The notes under the pieces are model-generated. The model had not been told where the DNA came from. It saw nothing but the letters and a program-made list of their open reading frames with translations, and did no database searches. This document shows positions 12,830-24,515 of a stretch of 64,000 nt of DNA, piece by piece (position 1 is the stretch's first letter; each line of letters starts with the position of its first letter). The position numbers and the translations under genes are program-made. Source of the DNA: Callorhinus ursinus (taxonomy: Eukaryota; Chordata; Mammalia; Carnivora; Otariidae); the NCBI RefSeq assembly GCF_003265705.1, contig NW_020313057.1, positions 8,413,820-8,477,819 on the forward strand, written 5' to 3'.

Positions 12830-12975
12830 ACCCCGCTGTAAGTCTTTGTTTTCCTCTGTAAAATGAACCTAAATAGAGTACCTACCAGCTGTGGGCATTA
12901 TCTGAAATAATGCGTATAAAGTGCCTAACCCACAGGAAAACTCAACAAGACGGTTATGATTATTACTGCACCACA
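12830..12975 (+). repeat. MIR SINE 3' part
   Basis: It follows MIR in sense orientation: 'ttgttttcctctgtaaaatgaacct', 'agagtacctaccagc', 'attatctgaaataatgcgtataaagtgcctaacccacagg', ending 'gattattactgc'. The upstream part (12730-12830) may hold the diverged tRNA-like half. Confidence 0.7.
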
Positions 12976-13064
12976 GGTATTATTTGACTAGAAATGTTTC
13001 ATTTTTGTCTCATTTTGTCGCCCCAGATCAACCCATTCTCATCCCAGACCTAGGAGACAGACTC

Positions 13065-13155
13065 AGCGGGGGTCAGGCACTGGCAGAAGGTTCCATGGAC
13101 GACAATGGCAGAACCAAAATTTAAACTCCAGTCTGTGTACCTTCAACGTGTTGTC
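13065..13155 (-). repeat. Possible MIR fragment, antisense
   Basis: The block 'ggcagaaccaaaatttaaactccagtctgtgtacc' resembles the antisense tRNA-like end of MIR. It is too short and diverged to be sure. A second weak trace ('tcattcattcaacaattgttaagtatctactatgtac') lies at about 13394-13432 and could be an L2 or MIR end. Confidence 0.35.
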
Positions 13156-13439
13156 TCCCCCTCAGCAAGGTGGGAAGAGGACTACAGTTTGGTTGTTTCC
13201 TGAAGACCAAAAATAGGGTATTCCAAAGAAAAGGAGGCAAGGAATCCCCCAGGGCTCTCCCGATAGACTGTCTTAAAGCTAAGCCTGATGCTTGCATCTA
13301 GCAGAGAAAATTCTGAACAGTGAAAGGACTTCCTTTCTAGCCTCTTTAACATGACCTGCTTTCTCCTAGGAAATTTAATTATGCATCTGTTTGTTCATTC
13401 ATTCAACAATTGTTAAGTATCTACTATGTACTCAACCTG

Positions 13440-14949
13440 GACTCCACTCCATGCAGATGCCACCGAATGGAGGAGGGTGACTTGTATATTAACTAAAGGC
13501 ATAAACGCCAAATTGATGTGAGAAACAGAGAAACTTTGAAAGAACTGTAATTAAATCAAGTTAGGAAGCAGAGGAGCAGTTCAATTAGAGAGATGAGCGC
13601 CATCGGATGAATTCTTTGGACAAGTCAGTCAGTGGATGAAAAATTCAAGACCCATGAGGGAAATCATGATAGAAATTCAGAGTTTCTCAGCCTAGATCAT
13701 CAGTTAGAAATGCAAAGAAAAAAGTGATGGATTATTTAAAGAAATATCTCCTTCTCAAAGTCTAATGCAACACTGGTTTACTTGTCAATAAATTGGAAGA
13801 CCATACCCTTAAAAATGGGTGCGATTGCTCTACCAGATGGAAAAAGATCAAGTATAGTTACAGAATCCGAAGTCTGTTCCTAAAATCTTAAATGTATATG
13901 CATCCATTGTATTTTGAGATGAGAGGATTGCATTTCTCTCAGTACACAAGGTACTATATATTCTAGCTATTAGACAATCATCAGTGTGGATGTTGAATTA
14001 TACTGATTTATAATCTTTAGCTCTATTTTGGTGTGGCACATTTTCTCAATAGATATGTATTGTGACCGGTTGTACAAGAGTCATCCATTAGTCATGATAA
14101 CAACCTATAAGGCTATACCCGAAAATCTGGCTCTCCCCTTTACCTTCTCATTTCCCAGCAGCCCTGTTGCTGCAAACTCTCAACTAATTCCTCAAGCCAA
14201 GACATCTGTGGGTTTTCCACTGAGTTGTAACCACTGAACATGATGCAGACTGGGGACTGCCAACAGTCTCAAAGCTGTAGGAAAAGGAAACTCACACCAC
14301 ATGGCTCCCTTCTCCCGGAATCAACTTGCCTCCTGGATCTGCCTGCTTTGGGATTTCTTCCAGTGCCCTCCCATAGTAATTTTTTTATGTTTTAGCCAGA
14401 GTACATAGTTATCAGCAACAAGGTTAATCCAATTGGAGCTTACTTGACTATAAACAAAAGCAGAAGTCCAGGCTTGAGGGTCATAAAGTCAAAATTGCAC
14501 TAATTAGTATCATTTTTCAAGAAGCACTTTGAGACTATCAAAGTGAAGGCTCCCTCAGTATCTTCTTTTTTTACTGAAATCGGAAAATCTTCATCTCCTA
14601 CAGAGCCATACAAAGTTCACAGATCTTCAACACTAGAGAGTCATTCTGCAATTTCAGAACGATTTGTTTTAAAAACTCAATTCCTAACAACATTGGGTGG
14701 CAATCGCTTTGGCTAATGCAAGCACTGCAAAAGAGTCTTAAGCCACATCTGTTGCAAATATCTTGCAAAGGTAACGCAGAATTCAGGGAGTTCCAATCAT
14801 CTCATTTGCCTAATATGTTTACCAGGAAAGGTGAAGAAGTTGACTATACAGAAATAGCTATCTGTAGGTCTTGAGAGAATGAAACATGCTTACACTTGTG
14901 TACTTCATAGACTTCATAATCTAAGATTGACACGTTTGAGTATGAGATT
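13440..14949. other. Unique non-coding stretch
   Basis: No recognisable gene, RNA or repeat. The 69-codon frame at 14028-14237 has no coding features beyond being open. Confidence 0.4.
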
Positions 14950-14964
14950 AAGAATCGGAAGATA

Positions 14965-15143
14965 ATCACTCCCCGGCCTTTTGGCTAAGATGAAGTTCTT
15001 ATGAGTTTAATTATCTGATACATCCTCTAGTCAAGACAATAAATTCAATGGATTTTTGGAGCAGGGAGATGGAAGAGGAGCCTGCTCCATCCACACCATG
15101 TGTGGACCTGGTATTGCAGGACTTCCAGGAATGGTGCACCCCC
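14965..15143 (+). pseudogene. U2 snRNA pseudogene (5' part of a chimeric retrocopy)
   Basis: U2 is the spliceosomal RNA that pairs with the branch site of introns. Here the copy starts at the exact U2 5' end (atcactccccggccttttgg, compared with U2 atcgcttctcggcctttt) and runs to the terminal ggtgcacccccc-type end. Preserved blocks include ggccttttggctaaga, the Sm-site region 'atggatttttggagcaggg', and 'gacctggtattgcagga'. It has an internal deletion after 'ctaagatgaag' that removes the branch-site recognition GTAGTA and several flanking bases. Stem sequences near the 3' end also carry many substitutions. No U2-type promoter (PSE) was recognised. It is therefore a dead copy. It is flanked on the left by the 15-bp duplication at 14950-14964, and on the right it continues into unrelated sequence rather than ending. 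Confidence 0.93.
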
Positions 15144-15468
15144 TTCAGGGGCAACAGTAGTGGTGCAGATGGCCTGCTGGGTCTGTCTTTTGAAGTCATC
15201 CCATGGACCTATGTGCAGAGGCGATCCAGTAGCTTGCTTCTTATCCTGCGGCAGAAGCCAGGCAGGAAGCCAAGTAGCCAGACTCTAGCACCCCTGGCCT
15301 GAGCACCTAAGGCCTACCTTCCACATGGGATAGCTGACCTGTGTGTGTGTGGCCATCAGGACCAGCCTTGCCACACTCCATCCACCCCAGGAAAGTCCCA
15401 GCCTCTGTCTCTTCTCTGTGTCACTCCCAACCACCACTAAAAAAAAAAAAGAAAAAAGAAAAAGAAAA
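15144..15468 (+). pseudogene. 3' transcript segment fused to the U2 copy, with A-rich tail
   Basis: Immediately after the U2 end comes about 295 bp of GC-richer sequence unlike its surroundings. It ends in an A-rich tail of (A)12 with GAAAA interruptions at about 15439-15470. A 15-bp duplication then follows at 15469-15483 (aagaattggaagata), matching 14950-14964 (aagaatcggaagata) except at one base. The tail and duplication show that U2 and this segment were inserted together by L1 machinery. I cannot identify the donor transcript. No AATAAA is visible just before the tail. Frames across it (15048-15302, 15100-15288, 15343-15549) begin in U2 or run into the tail and are not considered genes. 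Confidence 0.85.
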
Positions 15469-15483
15469 AAGAATTGGAAGATA

Positions 15484-15894
15484 TTGGATAGCAGATGGCA
15501 GAGGACAAAACAGTTAAACATATTGGTCAGGCCATCCTTTTGTTGCTAGTTTAAGAGACTTCAACCAGTCTCAGTTTAGACTAGTATCTAGTATAGGATC
15601 ATAACATCTAGAAATTTGCCATGGATCTTATCAGAAATATGACCCAGTAAATAAAATTGTATCTCTTTTTTTGTGAAACAAACCTACCTTTTTAATTCCT
15701 CCTCATCATTCACAAAGCCTTAGGACAACAATGTATATTGTTTATGAAATTAGACTTAAGTATTGTATTTATCGCTACAAATAGATCTGTGGTCTAATAT
15801 AGACACACTAGTATTGTTTGTGCAAGAGACACATTGAAACACCTATTTCTACCTCTTAAGCGATGGGAACTGGCATCTGAGAAACTTTAAAATT
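15484..15894. other. Unique non-coding stretch
   Basis: AT-rich, with nothing recognised. Confidence 0.45.
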
Positions 15895-16110
15895 AAAAGT
15901 TAATGAATCAGGGGCACCTGGGTGGTTCAGTCGGTTGAGCGTCTGATTCTTGATTTCTGCTCAGGTCATGATCTCAGGGTCCTGGGATCAAGCTCCATGT
16001 TGGGCTCCACGCTCAGTGGGGAGTCTGCTTCAGGATTCTCTCTCCTTCTCCCTCTGCCCCTCCCTTACACGCGCACACGCGTGCTCTGTCTCAAAAAAAA
16101 AAAAGTTAAT
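15895..16110 (+). mobile_element. CAN-SINE with TSD
   Basis: Head ggggcacctgggtggttcag at 15911, 'gatcaagctccatgttgggc' internal domain, CT-rich block with 'acacgcgcacacgcgtgctc', then 'tgtctc' and a 12-A tail. The duplication aaaagttaat is at 15895-15904 and 16101-16110. Six bases (gaatca) lie between the left duplication and the head. Open frames at 15922-16144 are inside the SINE. Confidence 0.92.
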
Positions 16111-16454
16111 CCGATTAAAATACTCAAAGTATTTTAAAAGATAAAATGAATTCCAAGCCAGCAAGATTAGATGGGAAATGGAGTGCATCCATTAATTCGC
16201 CTATAGGGAGAATGTGGAGACAGAAAGGTACCGCCTGGCTCCTGAACCAAAGGAAAAGGAATCACAAAAGCAAACCTTAGCAATAGCCGTTCAAACAGGA
16301 CAAGCTTTTCAGCAAAGAAAAGTTAGGATTTAATTTCAGGAAAGACTGTATTTTAAAAAGCTCACATTGTCAGCCCAAGGCCATAACTAGTAAGATCACC
16401 CTGCTGCCAGGTGCAACCCTACTGTAAAGATGGGTCTATCAGAAAAACTCATTC

Positions 16455-16715
16455 AGCCATTCACTCATTCATTTATTTAACTAGCTTCTACTGAGTGTCA
16501 GCAAAGTGCTGACACAGGGCAAGAGTCTGATAGAATGATGGCAAGCTAAACAGTCGGGACTCACATTCATTAGCTTTCACTGTAATACGAAGGATAAGCA
16601 ACATTGAATATTCACAGCTAGAATATAATGACAAATAGTGATAAGTTCTGTAAAGGAAATGTTTAGGAGATTATAAAAAACATTAAGAAATGGGATCAGG
16701 GAGGTTTGGACACAC
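16455..16715 (-). repeat. L2 LINE 3' end, antisense
   Basis: Reverse L2 order: 'cactcattcatttatttaactagcttctactgagtgtcagcaaagtgctgac', then 'ctaaacagtcgggactcac', 'gacaaatagtgataagttctgtaaaggaa', and 'gggatcagggaggt'. These correspond to the reversed size, date and 'tgtcagcacagtgcctggc' parts of the L2 end. Confidence 0.7.
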
Positions 16716-19700
16716 ACCCCAAGATCATACTATCCTAAATTGATGTGCTGGGATGTGATCCCAGGCATTCTGATCCCAGAACCTACCTTTCCAAATTACA
16801 TAATAAGTCAGCAAAACAAACATGCAGAGAATACAACTTTATTCTGTTTTTAGATAAATCTTTCATTTTCAAAGGAATCCTTGCTAGCAGGCCAGCTCTT
16901 AAAGAGTTGCCTACTCTTTGTTCCTTTACCCTCACCATTCATTTACATTTTCCTTCCCACAAGCAAATCTTGAAATCCAGGATAAGACTCTCCTGCTCTG
17001 GCCATGCCAGTTCATGACCTGGCTAGCCACTAAAATATAGAAAGTCCATATTGAAGGGCTCAGTCACAGTATTTCCTCTATAATGGTTTTATCTCTGTGT
17101 TCTGATACCAACATTATAAAGGCTAGGGGAAGGCCCATTGTACATGGGAAATGAGCAAAAACAGTGTATTCCAAAAAAACGCAACAAAATCCACTGCTTC
17201 TCATTCCATGTGTAGAATTTTGATACTAAAATAATTCTTTGAAAAACTCAAAGAGAAAGCAGCCCGTTAAGTTTCTAAAAAAAGGACAGTCCTTTCTAGA
17301 TTCACTGAAGTCTGATGTATGACAAGCTTCATTTCAAACATGCTTTAAAAACATGATGTAACTCTAACAAGTCAGACTTTGTAACTTGGCAGAGGCCAAG
17401 TTTTTGAAATGTATTTATGTATGTGTTGGGTGTAAACTGTTACTGTACTGGAAACTTCTTGAAAGGGATTTTTATAAGTCTCATCTTGTCTCTCTCAAGT
17501 GGCTGTTAAAAATAGAGAGTTTATTGGCAACTGTTTTTCCTTGTGTTGGAGAAGGATTAACTTAATCCTGGTGAAATATCTTAACACTTCACTATATTCA
17601 ATTTTATACAACTAAACTTTCATTACACATAATACTAAAATAACTGCACATATCCTAAGTGATTCAAAAGTTATACGTTTGTCAAGTTTGTTTTTACAGA
17701 CCTATGAAACTTAAGCACTATTCTCTAAGTGAAGTAACTTTTCGTCTTCCTACCTACCCCTGAATTATTTTAATTTTGGAGTAAGGTTTATTTCTTTCTT
17801 TTTTTTTCTGTAAAATGTTAGAGGCTTCCTCTGTGTATTTAACACAGCGTGATAGAATGAGTCAAGCAAGCATTGTGATCTTCACTACAGTGCCCAATTT
17901 ACAAAGCTATTTGAAATCCTCCGTTTTAAAATAACCCCATTTAGATTTAGGACATTTGTGTTACATACTAGAGCTGTTCTCCTTTCCAATTATAAAAAGT
18001 CCAAATGTGACATTTTTCCCCCTCACTCTCACATTTTGGGCCAGTCCAAAGCTAAATTAAATGGGCGAAATGTGTCCTCATTCCCCATCAATACATTTAG
18101 CTTCCTTTTTTCCCCCCTTCTCTGGTGTTTCCTCTGCTTTTCCCCCTCATTTAAAAATATCTACTGCCCTTCCAGGAACAAAACCCAATATCAAGAAATA
18201 ATCTGCCTTTGTTTCTGATAGGACAATTTGCATTTCCTCTCATAGGAGCATTTGTCTTCCAAACTTTATCTCTACTCTTCAAATGAAAGAATGTGTCCTT
18301 GTTAAAGAATTTCAGTTACTTCTCGCTTGTGTGAAGGCATGCACCCATGCACCTTGTAGCCACATGATCTGGACCATGGAGCATCCGCGGTCAGTGACAG
18401 GGAAAGAGAGACATGGCGGAATCCCACTGGCTCTTTCTCACCCCAGAGTCATTTCTTCCTCTCCCGGTGCACTGACCAGCACAAGTCAGGTGCCTTGACC
18501 CAGTTACCAGGGAAGTTATGAAATGTGGGCAGCCTGTGGCTTTTTGGCTGAGCAAAAATGATCTTGGCTTCTTTGGGTACCCTTGGCTCCCTTATTCCCA
18601 CACAGAAAACACACTCATCTCCCCACGGTAGATAACCCCAAATCCTGGCCAGCATGTGACTCCAAGCCTAGAAAATGCTCAGTGGTGTCTTCATCAAAAT
18701 TAGATAGGACTCTTTTTGATCTGGAGATGTATGAATGGAACTGTTTTTGTCCCCCACATTTCCCCCCACATACACCCAAAAAGCCACAGTGATATGATGA
18801 CAGGAGAACCCCGATGGACATTCCCATTCAGAAGGAGGAAGACCAGAAGGCAGAGAGCAGCCATGATCCACAGCCCCTCTGACATGCTGCTGGAAGGCCC
18901 AAGAGGGCTGCCACCATGAGGCCTGAAAGTGCAGTCAATTCTATCCCTTGCTGCATCCCAGCTACCTCTGGGGCTTCTTTCTTGTCCATTTTCCAACTTG
19001 GCCACATAGGAAGTGACCTTGAGAGGACAGGCCCCCTTGGAGGACTGCTCAGCTTTTCAGCTCAGTTCCAGCTTCGGGGATTTTGATGACACAAGAGTTG
19101 TTTGCAGTGTATTTTTTTTCCATGCTCACTTTCATTGACACTTCATTTCTCTCCAAGACTAAGTTGGTTCCTGATCTTTGTCTGGAAGCATGTCTCCTCT
19201 AGAAAAGGAGACTTGGTGAACAGTGACTGTCCATCACCGTGAGGCATAAATTAAAATCCTTCCAATAGTCCTGAGACGGAAGTGTTGCCACTTTGACCTT
19301 TTTCAGATGGAGAACGTGGGAAGATATTTTGGGAAGCAAATTGTCCTTCCTAGGATGCCTCAAAATAGGCAAGTAGGTAATGCTAACCTCGCCAATATGA
19401 CATTATTTGGGGCCTATTGATGTGCCCAATTGGTCTGACTGAGGCAAGCCTAGAGACAATAGGACATAAAATTTGAAAATTGGACTCTTTCCAAAAAATC
19501 CAAGACTTGGGGTCACCACACCAAGGTGTACATGTGATCTTTGTTTCTTTCACTCCACATGCATTAAGCTTTTGGTTAGTTGTTTGCTTTTAAACTAATA
19601 GCTAAGATATTGTTTGGTCAGACAGGTGCCTGTCTCTGTGTTCACCAAGAAAGACTGGATAACACTTATTTGCTAAAACACTTAAAATCTCGAATTGTGC

Positions 19701-19996
19701 AATTGGAACTTAGTAAACACCTTTTGCTGATTGTAAGAAACCTAACATTTTTTTTTTAAACCATGTTATTCCTTTTTTGTCCCTTTGGCTTCATCTGCAC
19801 AGCGCATTTGGATGTGGCAAATATCTGCTTGTTCTGATTTCTCACCATGAGTTTTAAACAGCTCATGCTGTGGGGACTGACATTTCCAGGTCACACTCAA
19901 AAGACATAGCCAAGGCTTTTGGTCATGTCTAATTCTACTTTGTATGTGTGCTACCTTTCCTCAGAGCATAATTTTGTCTTAGACATGAATTACATT
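16716..19996. other. Unique non-coding stretch
   Basis: About 3.3 kb without a repeat or gene that I can name. Overlapping short frames on both strands at 18449-19005 (GC near 50 percent) have no recognisable domain. A trace 'ttggaacttagtaaacaccttttgctga' at about 19704-19731 could be a MIR or L2 end. Confidence 0.4.
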
Positions 19997-20270
19997 AAAG
20001 ACATCTTAGAAGAGACGATGGACCCTGAAAAACAAACTGAGGGTTCTAGAGGGGAGGGGGTGGGGGGATGGGTTAGCCTGGTGATGGGTATTAAAGAGGG
20101 CACGTTCTGCGTGGAGCACTGGGTGCGATGCACAAACAATGAATCATGGAACACTACATCAAAAACTAATGTAATGTATGGTGATTAACAATAAAATAAA
20201 ATTTTAATAATAAATTTTTAAATAAGACACCTTAACAATAAAAAAATTTAAAAAAAAGATACCTCAGAAG
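19997..20270 (+). mobile_element. 5'-truncated young L1 3' UTR tail
   Basis: This is the carnivore L1 3' UTR end: 'ctgaaaaacaaactgagggttctagagggg', 'ggggatgggttagcctggtgatgggtattaaagagggcacg', 'gtggagcactgggtg', 'acaaacaatgaatcatggaacactacatcaaaaactaatg', 'atggtgattaacaataaaataa'. Only about 230 bp of L1 is present. The 16-bp words at 19997-20012 and 20255-20270 agree at 13 positions and are a plausible decayed target duplication. The 89-codon frame at 19919-20188 runs into this tail and is not a gene. Confidence 0.88.
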
Positions 20271-22834
20271 CACTGATTTAAAAACTCCCCTGCCAACCAT
20301 CTTGGGGGAATTTGGTTACATCTCTGAATTGTTTAACCAAAATCTCCTCTTGATTCCAGTGAGTTTTAAAGTCATACGACCCTTGGAAAAGTAGACCCTT
20401 CCTTTCCTTTTCTTCTTCCTCTCCTTATTTTTTTTTTTTTTTAATGTGATGGATACTGAAGATCTCAGAACATTTCCAAATGTAGATTGTCTCTGACCTG
20501 GGAGCCACCCTCACATAAATGGTGGCAGGGCCAGGATTAGGACCAGGGGAGCCCAGAGCTCCCTTGAAGCACACGATTTAAGAGGATGCCCAAAATGGTT
20601 AGTAATCAAGATTAGCAATATTTAAATGCAGTATATTAAAAAATAAAAATGAATGCAAATAGTCCCTGATGAACAAAATATCACATTTTAGAATGAAGAC
20701 ACGCAGTGGTTAGCTTTATTCTCCTGCACTATTGTGTGAAGGGAACAGTCATTTCCAAATGGCCCTGGACAGGTAGTCAGAGGCCACGATGTTCCTAATG
20801 GTGGAATTATAAAAGGTGCCAAATGGCAGAGAGATAGGGCAGCGCAGGGCTTTCTAAGCAGCCATGATGTTTTACTCTAGAGTTTGTGTTACTGTTTCTA
20901 CCTGGTTCCAATTAGGAGCGGGATTTTGACAAAGGCGTAAAGGCGATGCACATTTTCCCTTCTCCTCGGGCTCAGGGATGGCTTGGCCCGCACTGAACCA
21001 CTGCTTGTGCATTTAGTCCCCACCCCATCTTCAGCTTCTCCAGCTTCTAACGTGTCCAGATGCTGCTCCCCATCTAATCTTCAGCTCCTTTCAGGCAAGG
21101 GTCAGGCAAGTCCACGTTATGGAAGCAGAAACGTTTAGCAAGGACTCCAAAGAATCTAGAACCTGGGGTCAGAAGAATTCACAGCTAAAGCTGGATCAAA
21201 ATGAGTGACTGTGATGAAATTCAGCGTTACTGAATTTCCGTTTCTAGTTCAGCACATCCACATCCTAAACTCCTGCGGGCCACACTGGAGAGCTGCGTAC
21301 CATGGATCCCATTGCTTCTCTGGGACCAAGTGCTCCTGGTGGGGTCCTCCCCACTGACTTACAGATGAGCTGTAAGGGGGCAGCCGCGTCCCTTGAAGGC
21401 TAGCCAAGCTTATTTAGGAAAACTGTCTACTTGATGCCAACACAATCGAGAAAAATGCAAATAAGGAGATAAGGAAATAAATAAAAACCAATCAAACAGA
21501 TGTCTGATCTACTGAGCAAAATTTTAAAAAGCTAGTTAGATTTTGTATGTTGATCAGCTGTTTGGTTTTTATCCATCGCCAATTATTCTTCTTTAACAGA
21601 ATGTATAAACCGTCTGCTGTTTAAGGATGCATGGAGCTGTTCTTTTTCAGTGTTTCTCTTTTGCATTGGCAATCTGCAAAATTCTCTGACTTCATCCTCT
21701 TTTGGAGCCTTCTACTTAGCTAGATTTCATAAATGATTATTATTATTATTATTTTTAATTTCTGGAAAAAAGGTGCTTGCATACCCAGGGTTCTCGTTCA
21801 TTCTTCCCAGTTCACTTAATGCATATCTATCAAAATAAAGGAGCATGCAGTGAAGTATGTTTCTACTACTCTGCAAAACCCCTGATAAAGAGGAATGTTC
21901 ACAGTAAACCTACACCTTTGTTTCACAAGTCATTTGGATGGCTATAGGTGAAGATAATTATTTAGTAGTAACATATATTACCAGAGACCAGTTCAGTAGC
22001 TCCTTCACCAGAACAAGCCCCATTTCCAGAGCATACCCTTTCCTCAAGGAGGACACTGTGAGCCACTAAAGAATCATAGTAATTGACCTGGGTCTATACA
22101 TCAAGTCTAAATAGACACAGAGTAAATTGCATAGCATTTGGTAAAACAAGTTACTCACTGTTCTTCTTTCAACCCATAATGACTGTAATTCAATTAGGCT
22201 TATTGCCTGTTATTCAATATGATACTGCTGTAAAATTGTTCCTTTGCAATCCAAACTTTAGAGTTAAAGAGCCTGCTTTTCTTCTTAAAGCACACAGGCT
22301 CTCTTGCGTTGGAACAGGATTTCATTATATTTAAAAACTTTTCCACTGTTTACTTTATCACCGAGGTCAGATAAAGGAGCCAGAGTCAAAATTAGTCTCT
22401 TGCTCTGGGATGGGGAAAGTGAACAGAGAGAAACCCCAGTGGAAATAAATGGTGGATTTATTTGTATTTCCACAGTGCCGAAATTACAGGAACATTAGCG
22501 ATGTTAGAAGAAAAAACATGGGGGAAGGGGGATTTCTATAATTTTATTATTGTTTTCAGTATTATTCCTAAAAGACACTACAATTAATCTGGGATATTTT
22601 GCACGGTTACTTATGAATCATAAGTATTTTCAATCAATTTCAAAATTTTTAACCGTATAATAGAATATTTCCCAGGCTGAGCCTACCAAAAGGAATTTAT
22701 AAATAGTTTTCTTTATTTAACCACGAAAAATGCCTGGATATAAAGTTGATTTTCAGATTTAAAGGTTTTATTTACAGGTTTGAGGAATTTGCATGCAACC
22801 TTAAAAATTAATCCAATCTGAATAGAGATGAACT
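20271..22834. other. Unique non-coding stretch
   Basis: It holds a T-tract at about 20427-20442 and a short (TTA)n at 21737-21753. No repeat family or gene recognised. The stretch 21540-21730 has a moderately complex composition and could be tested for conservation. Confidence 0.4.
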
Positions 22835-23020
22835 AGAGGATGGACTTCAGTTATTATCTCTGCGACAAGTTACTAAAACTCTCTCTGTCTTGTAAGTCAA
22901 AGAGTATTTTGGGGGGTAGTAAATGAGTTAGTATATGCACAGTACTTAGAAATATCCCTGGTGTGTTGCAAGCCTCAAAACAAAAACACAGCTACTTCAC
23001 TCTTATCATCATCATTATTA
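22835..23020 (+). repeat. MIR SINE
   Basis: Sense MIR order: 'ttcagttattatctctgcgacaagttactaaaactctctctg', 'gtagtaaatgagttagtatatgcacagtacttagaaatatccctgg', ending 'ttatcatcatcattattattat'. Diverged, but the order is right. Confidence 0.65.
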
Positions 23021-23240
23021 TTATATGAAATAACATGGAACTTATGATGATATTGGATTCTTTGAAATGAATCTAGTGAACCCATGATACAATTTAACAC
23101 ATGATTATGTAGCTAAACCTCTGAGTAGGAATGGTCTACCTGTGAGTATCCCATAGATACAGACTACTGCTCCTTCCACCAACCAACTGAAGCTCTGTGA
23201 ATGCTACTTGCACTTTCCTAACTTACAGTTAAACCCTTTT

Positions 23241-23241
<1 letters not shown>

Positions 23242-23285
<44 letters not shown>

Positions 23286-23286
23286 T
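23242..23286. repeat. (CA)n microsatellite
   Basis: About 22 CA units with one cg interruption near the right end (acacgcacaca). It is likely polymorphic. Confidence 0.97.
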
Positions 23287-24311
23287 ACCCCTAACTAATT
23301 TACATAATCTGGGGAAGGAAGGGTGATGACTTGTATCACTTGTACCTCTTAGAGTGCATAGCACCCATGAGAAGCTTAAGAAATACTTTATTAAGTTTTG
23401 ACTTGACTACATTGGGGCCAACTCCATTAGTCCATATCACTATAGGATCTAGATATTCAGATCTAGATCTAAATTAATACAAAATGTTTAGAATATTAAA
23501 AAATATCTGTTATAAACTATTGTTTTTCTTCTTACATTGCTTAGAAAATGTCCAAATGACCCTTGTGTTACTATTATTCCTGGGCAGTGGAAGCTAAAAC
23601 TTGTTATTTTGTTCAAATGTTCAGATGTTCATATGACTTGGATTTCTCTAATATTGTATCTGGTTGACTTAGCTCAAGGTTGCTTATTCTGAAATCACAT
23701 GAAGTCATATGGGATGGAATTTATACTGAACAAAAGAGCCCAGTTGTAACTTTCCCTTGACATTTGCACTTTGTATACAAGCATCTTTTAGATTTACCAT
23801 CATGGAGAAAATCTGTCAACTTCACCTTGTCAAGTTTCTTCACATGTCAGAGGTCTTGTTAAAAGGGATACATTCAGTTAGTTTGTTGACTTTATGAAGG
23901 TCAATCAACTTGACACGTTTCTATTTCTTCACCACAGTAAATAAACTAACCAGTTTTCTTTTCTACACTTCCCCTCAACTCCCCACCAACCAGGCATAGC
24001 ATCCACTTTGGAAAAACTTGGGTTCAGCATATTCGTTGACCAATCACTCGCTCTGTTCCCTGAAATGGCCCCCAGGTCCTGCTTCATGGGCTGGTTATCA
24101 GTATTAAATGAGATACAGAACGTCAAGCACAGAGCAAGTGCCGAGCACATTGTAGGACCAAGTGATCAGGGAAAAAGTTTGCTTTGAGGTCACAACTTAG
24201 GTTCTGGGTAGTTTTGAAGATGGTGGTGATGGTGGTGATCACAAGGACAAAGATCAGACTGGTTACGGGTCTGGGAAGAACGGCAATGACAGAATATAAT
24301 ATAGACAAATC
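23287..24311. other. Unique non-coding stretch
   Basis: No repeat or gene recognised. A small GTG-rich run (gatggtggtgatggtggtgat) lies at about 24219-24239. Confidence 0.4.
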
Positions 24312-24515
24312 CAAAGAATATTTTTTATGATTTTATTTATTTATTTGAGAGAAAGAGAGAGAGATGAGCAGGGAGAGGGGCAGAGGGAGAAGCAGACTCC
24401 CTGCTGAGTGCAGAGCCCAACACAGGGCTCCATCCCAGGACCCTGTGATCATGACCTAAGCCAAAGTCAGATGCTTAACCGACTGAGCCATCCAGGTGCC
24501 CCTCACAAAGAATAT
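24312..24515 (-). mobile_element. CAN-SINE, antisense, with TSD
   Basis: Reads 'tatgattttatttatttatttgagag', GA-rich block, 'agcagactccctgctgag', 'ccaggaccctgtgatcatgacc', and reverse head 'gactgagccatccaggtgcccc'. The 10-bp duplication caaagaatat is at 24312-24321 and 24506-24515, with no mismatch. Confidence 0.94.

Noticed and set aside
15048..15302. 84-codon frame with an apparent start codon
   Set aside because: Its first half is U2 RNA sequence, so the start codon is a product of the chimeric insertion.
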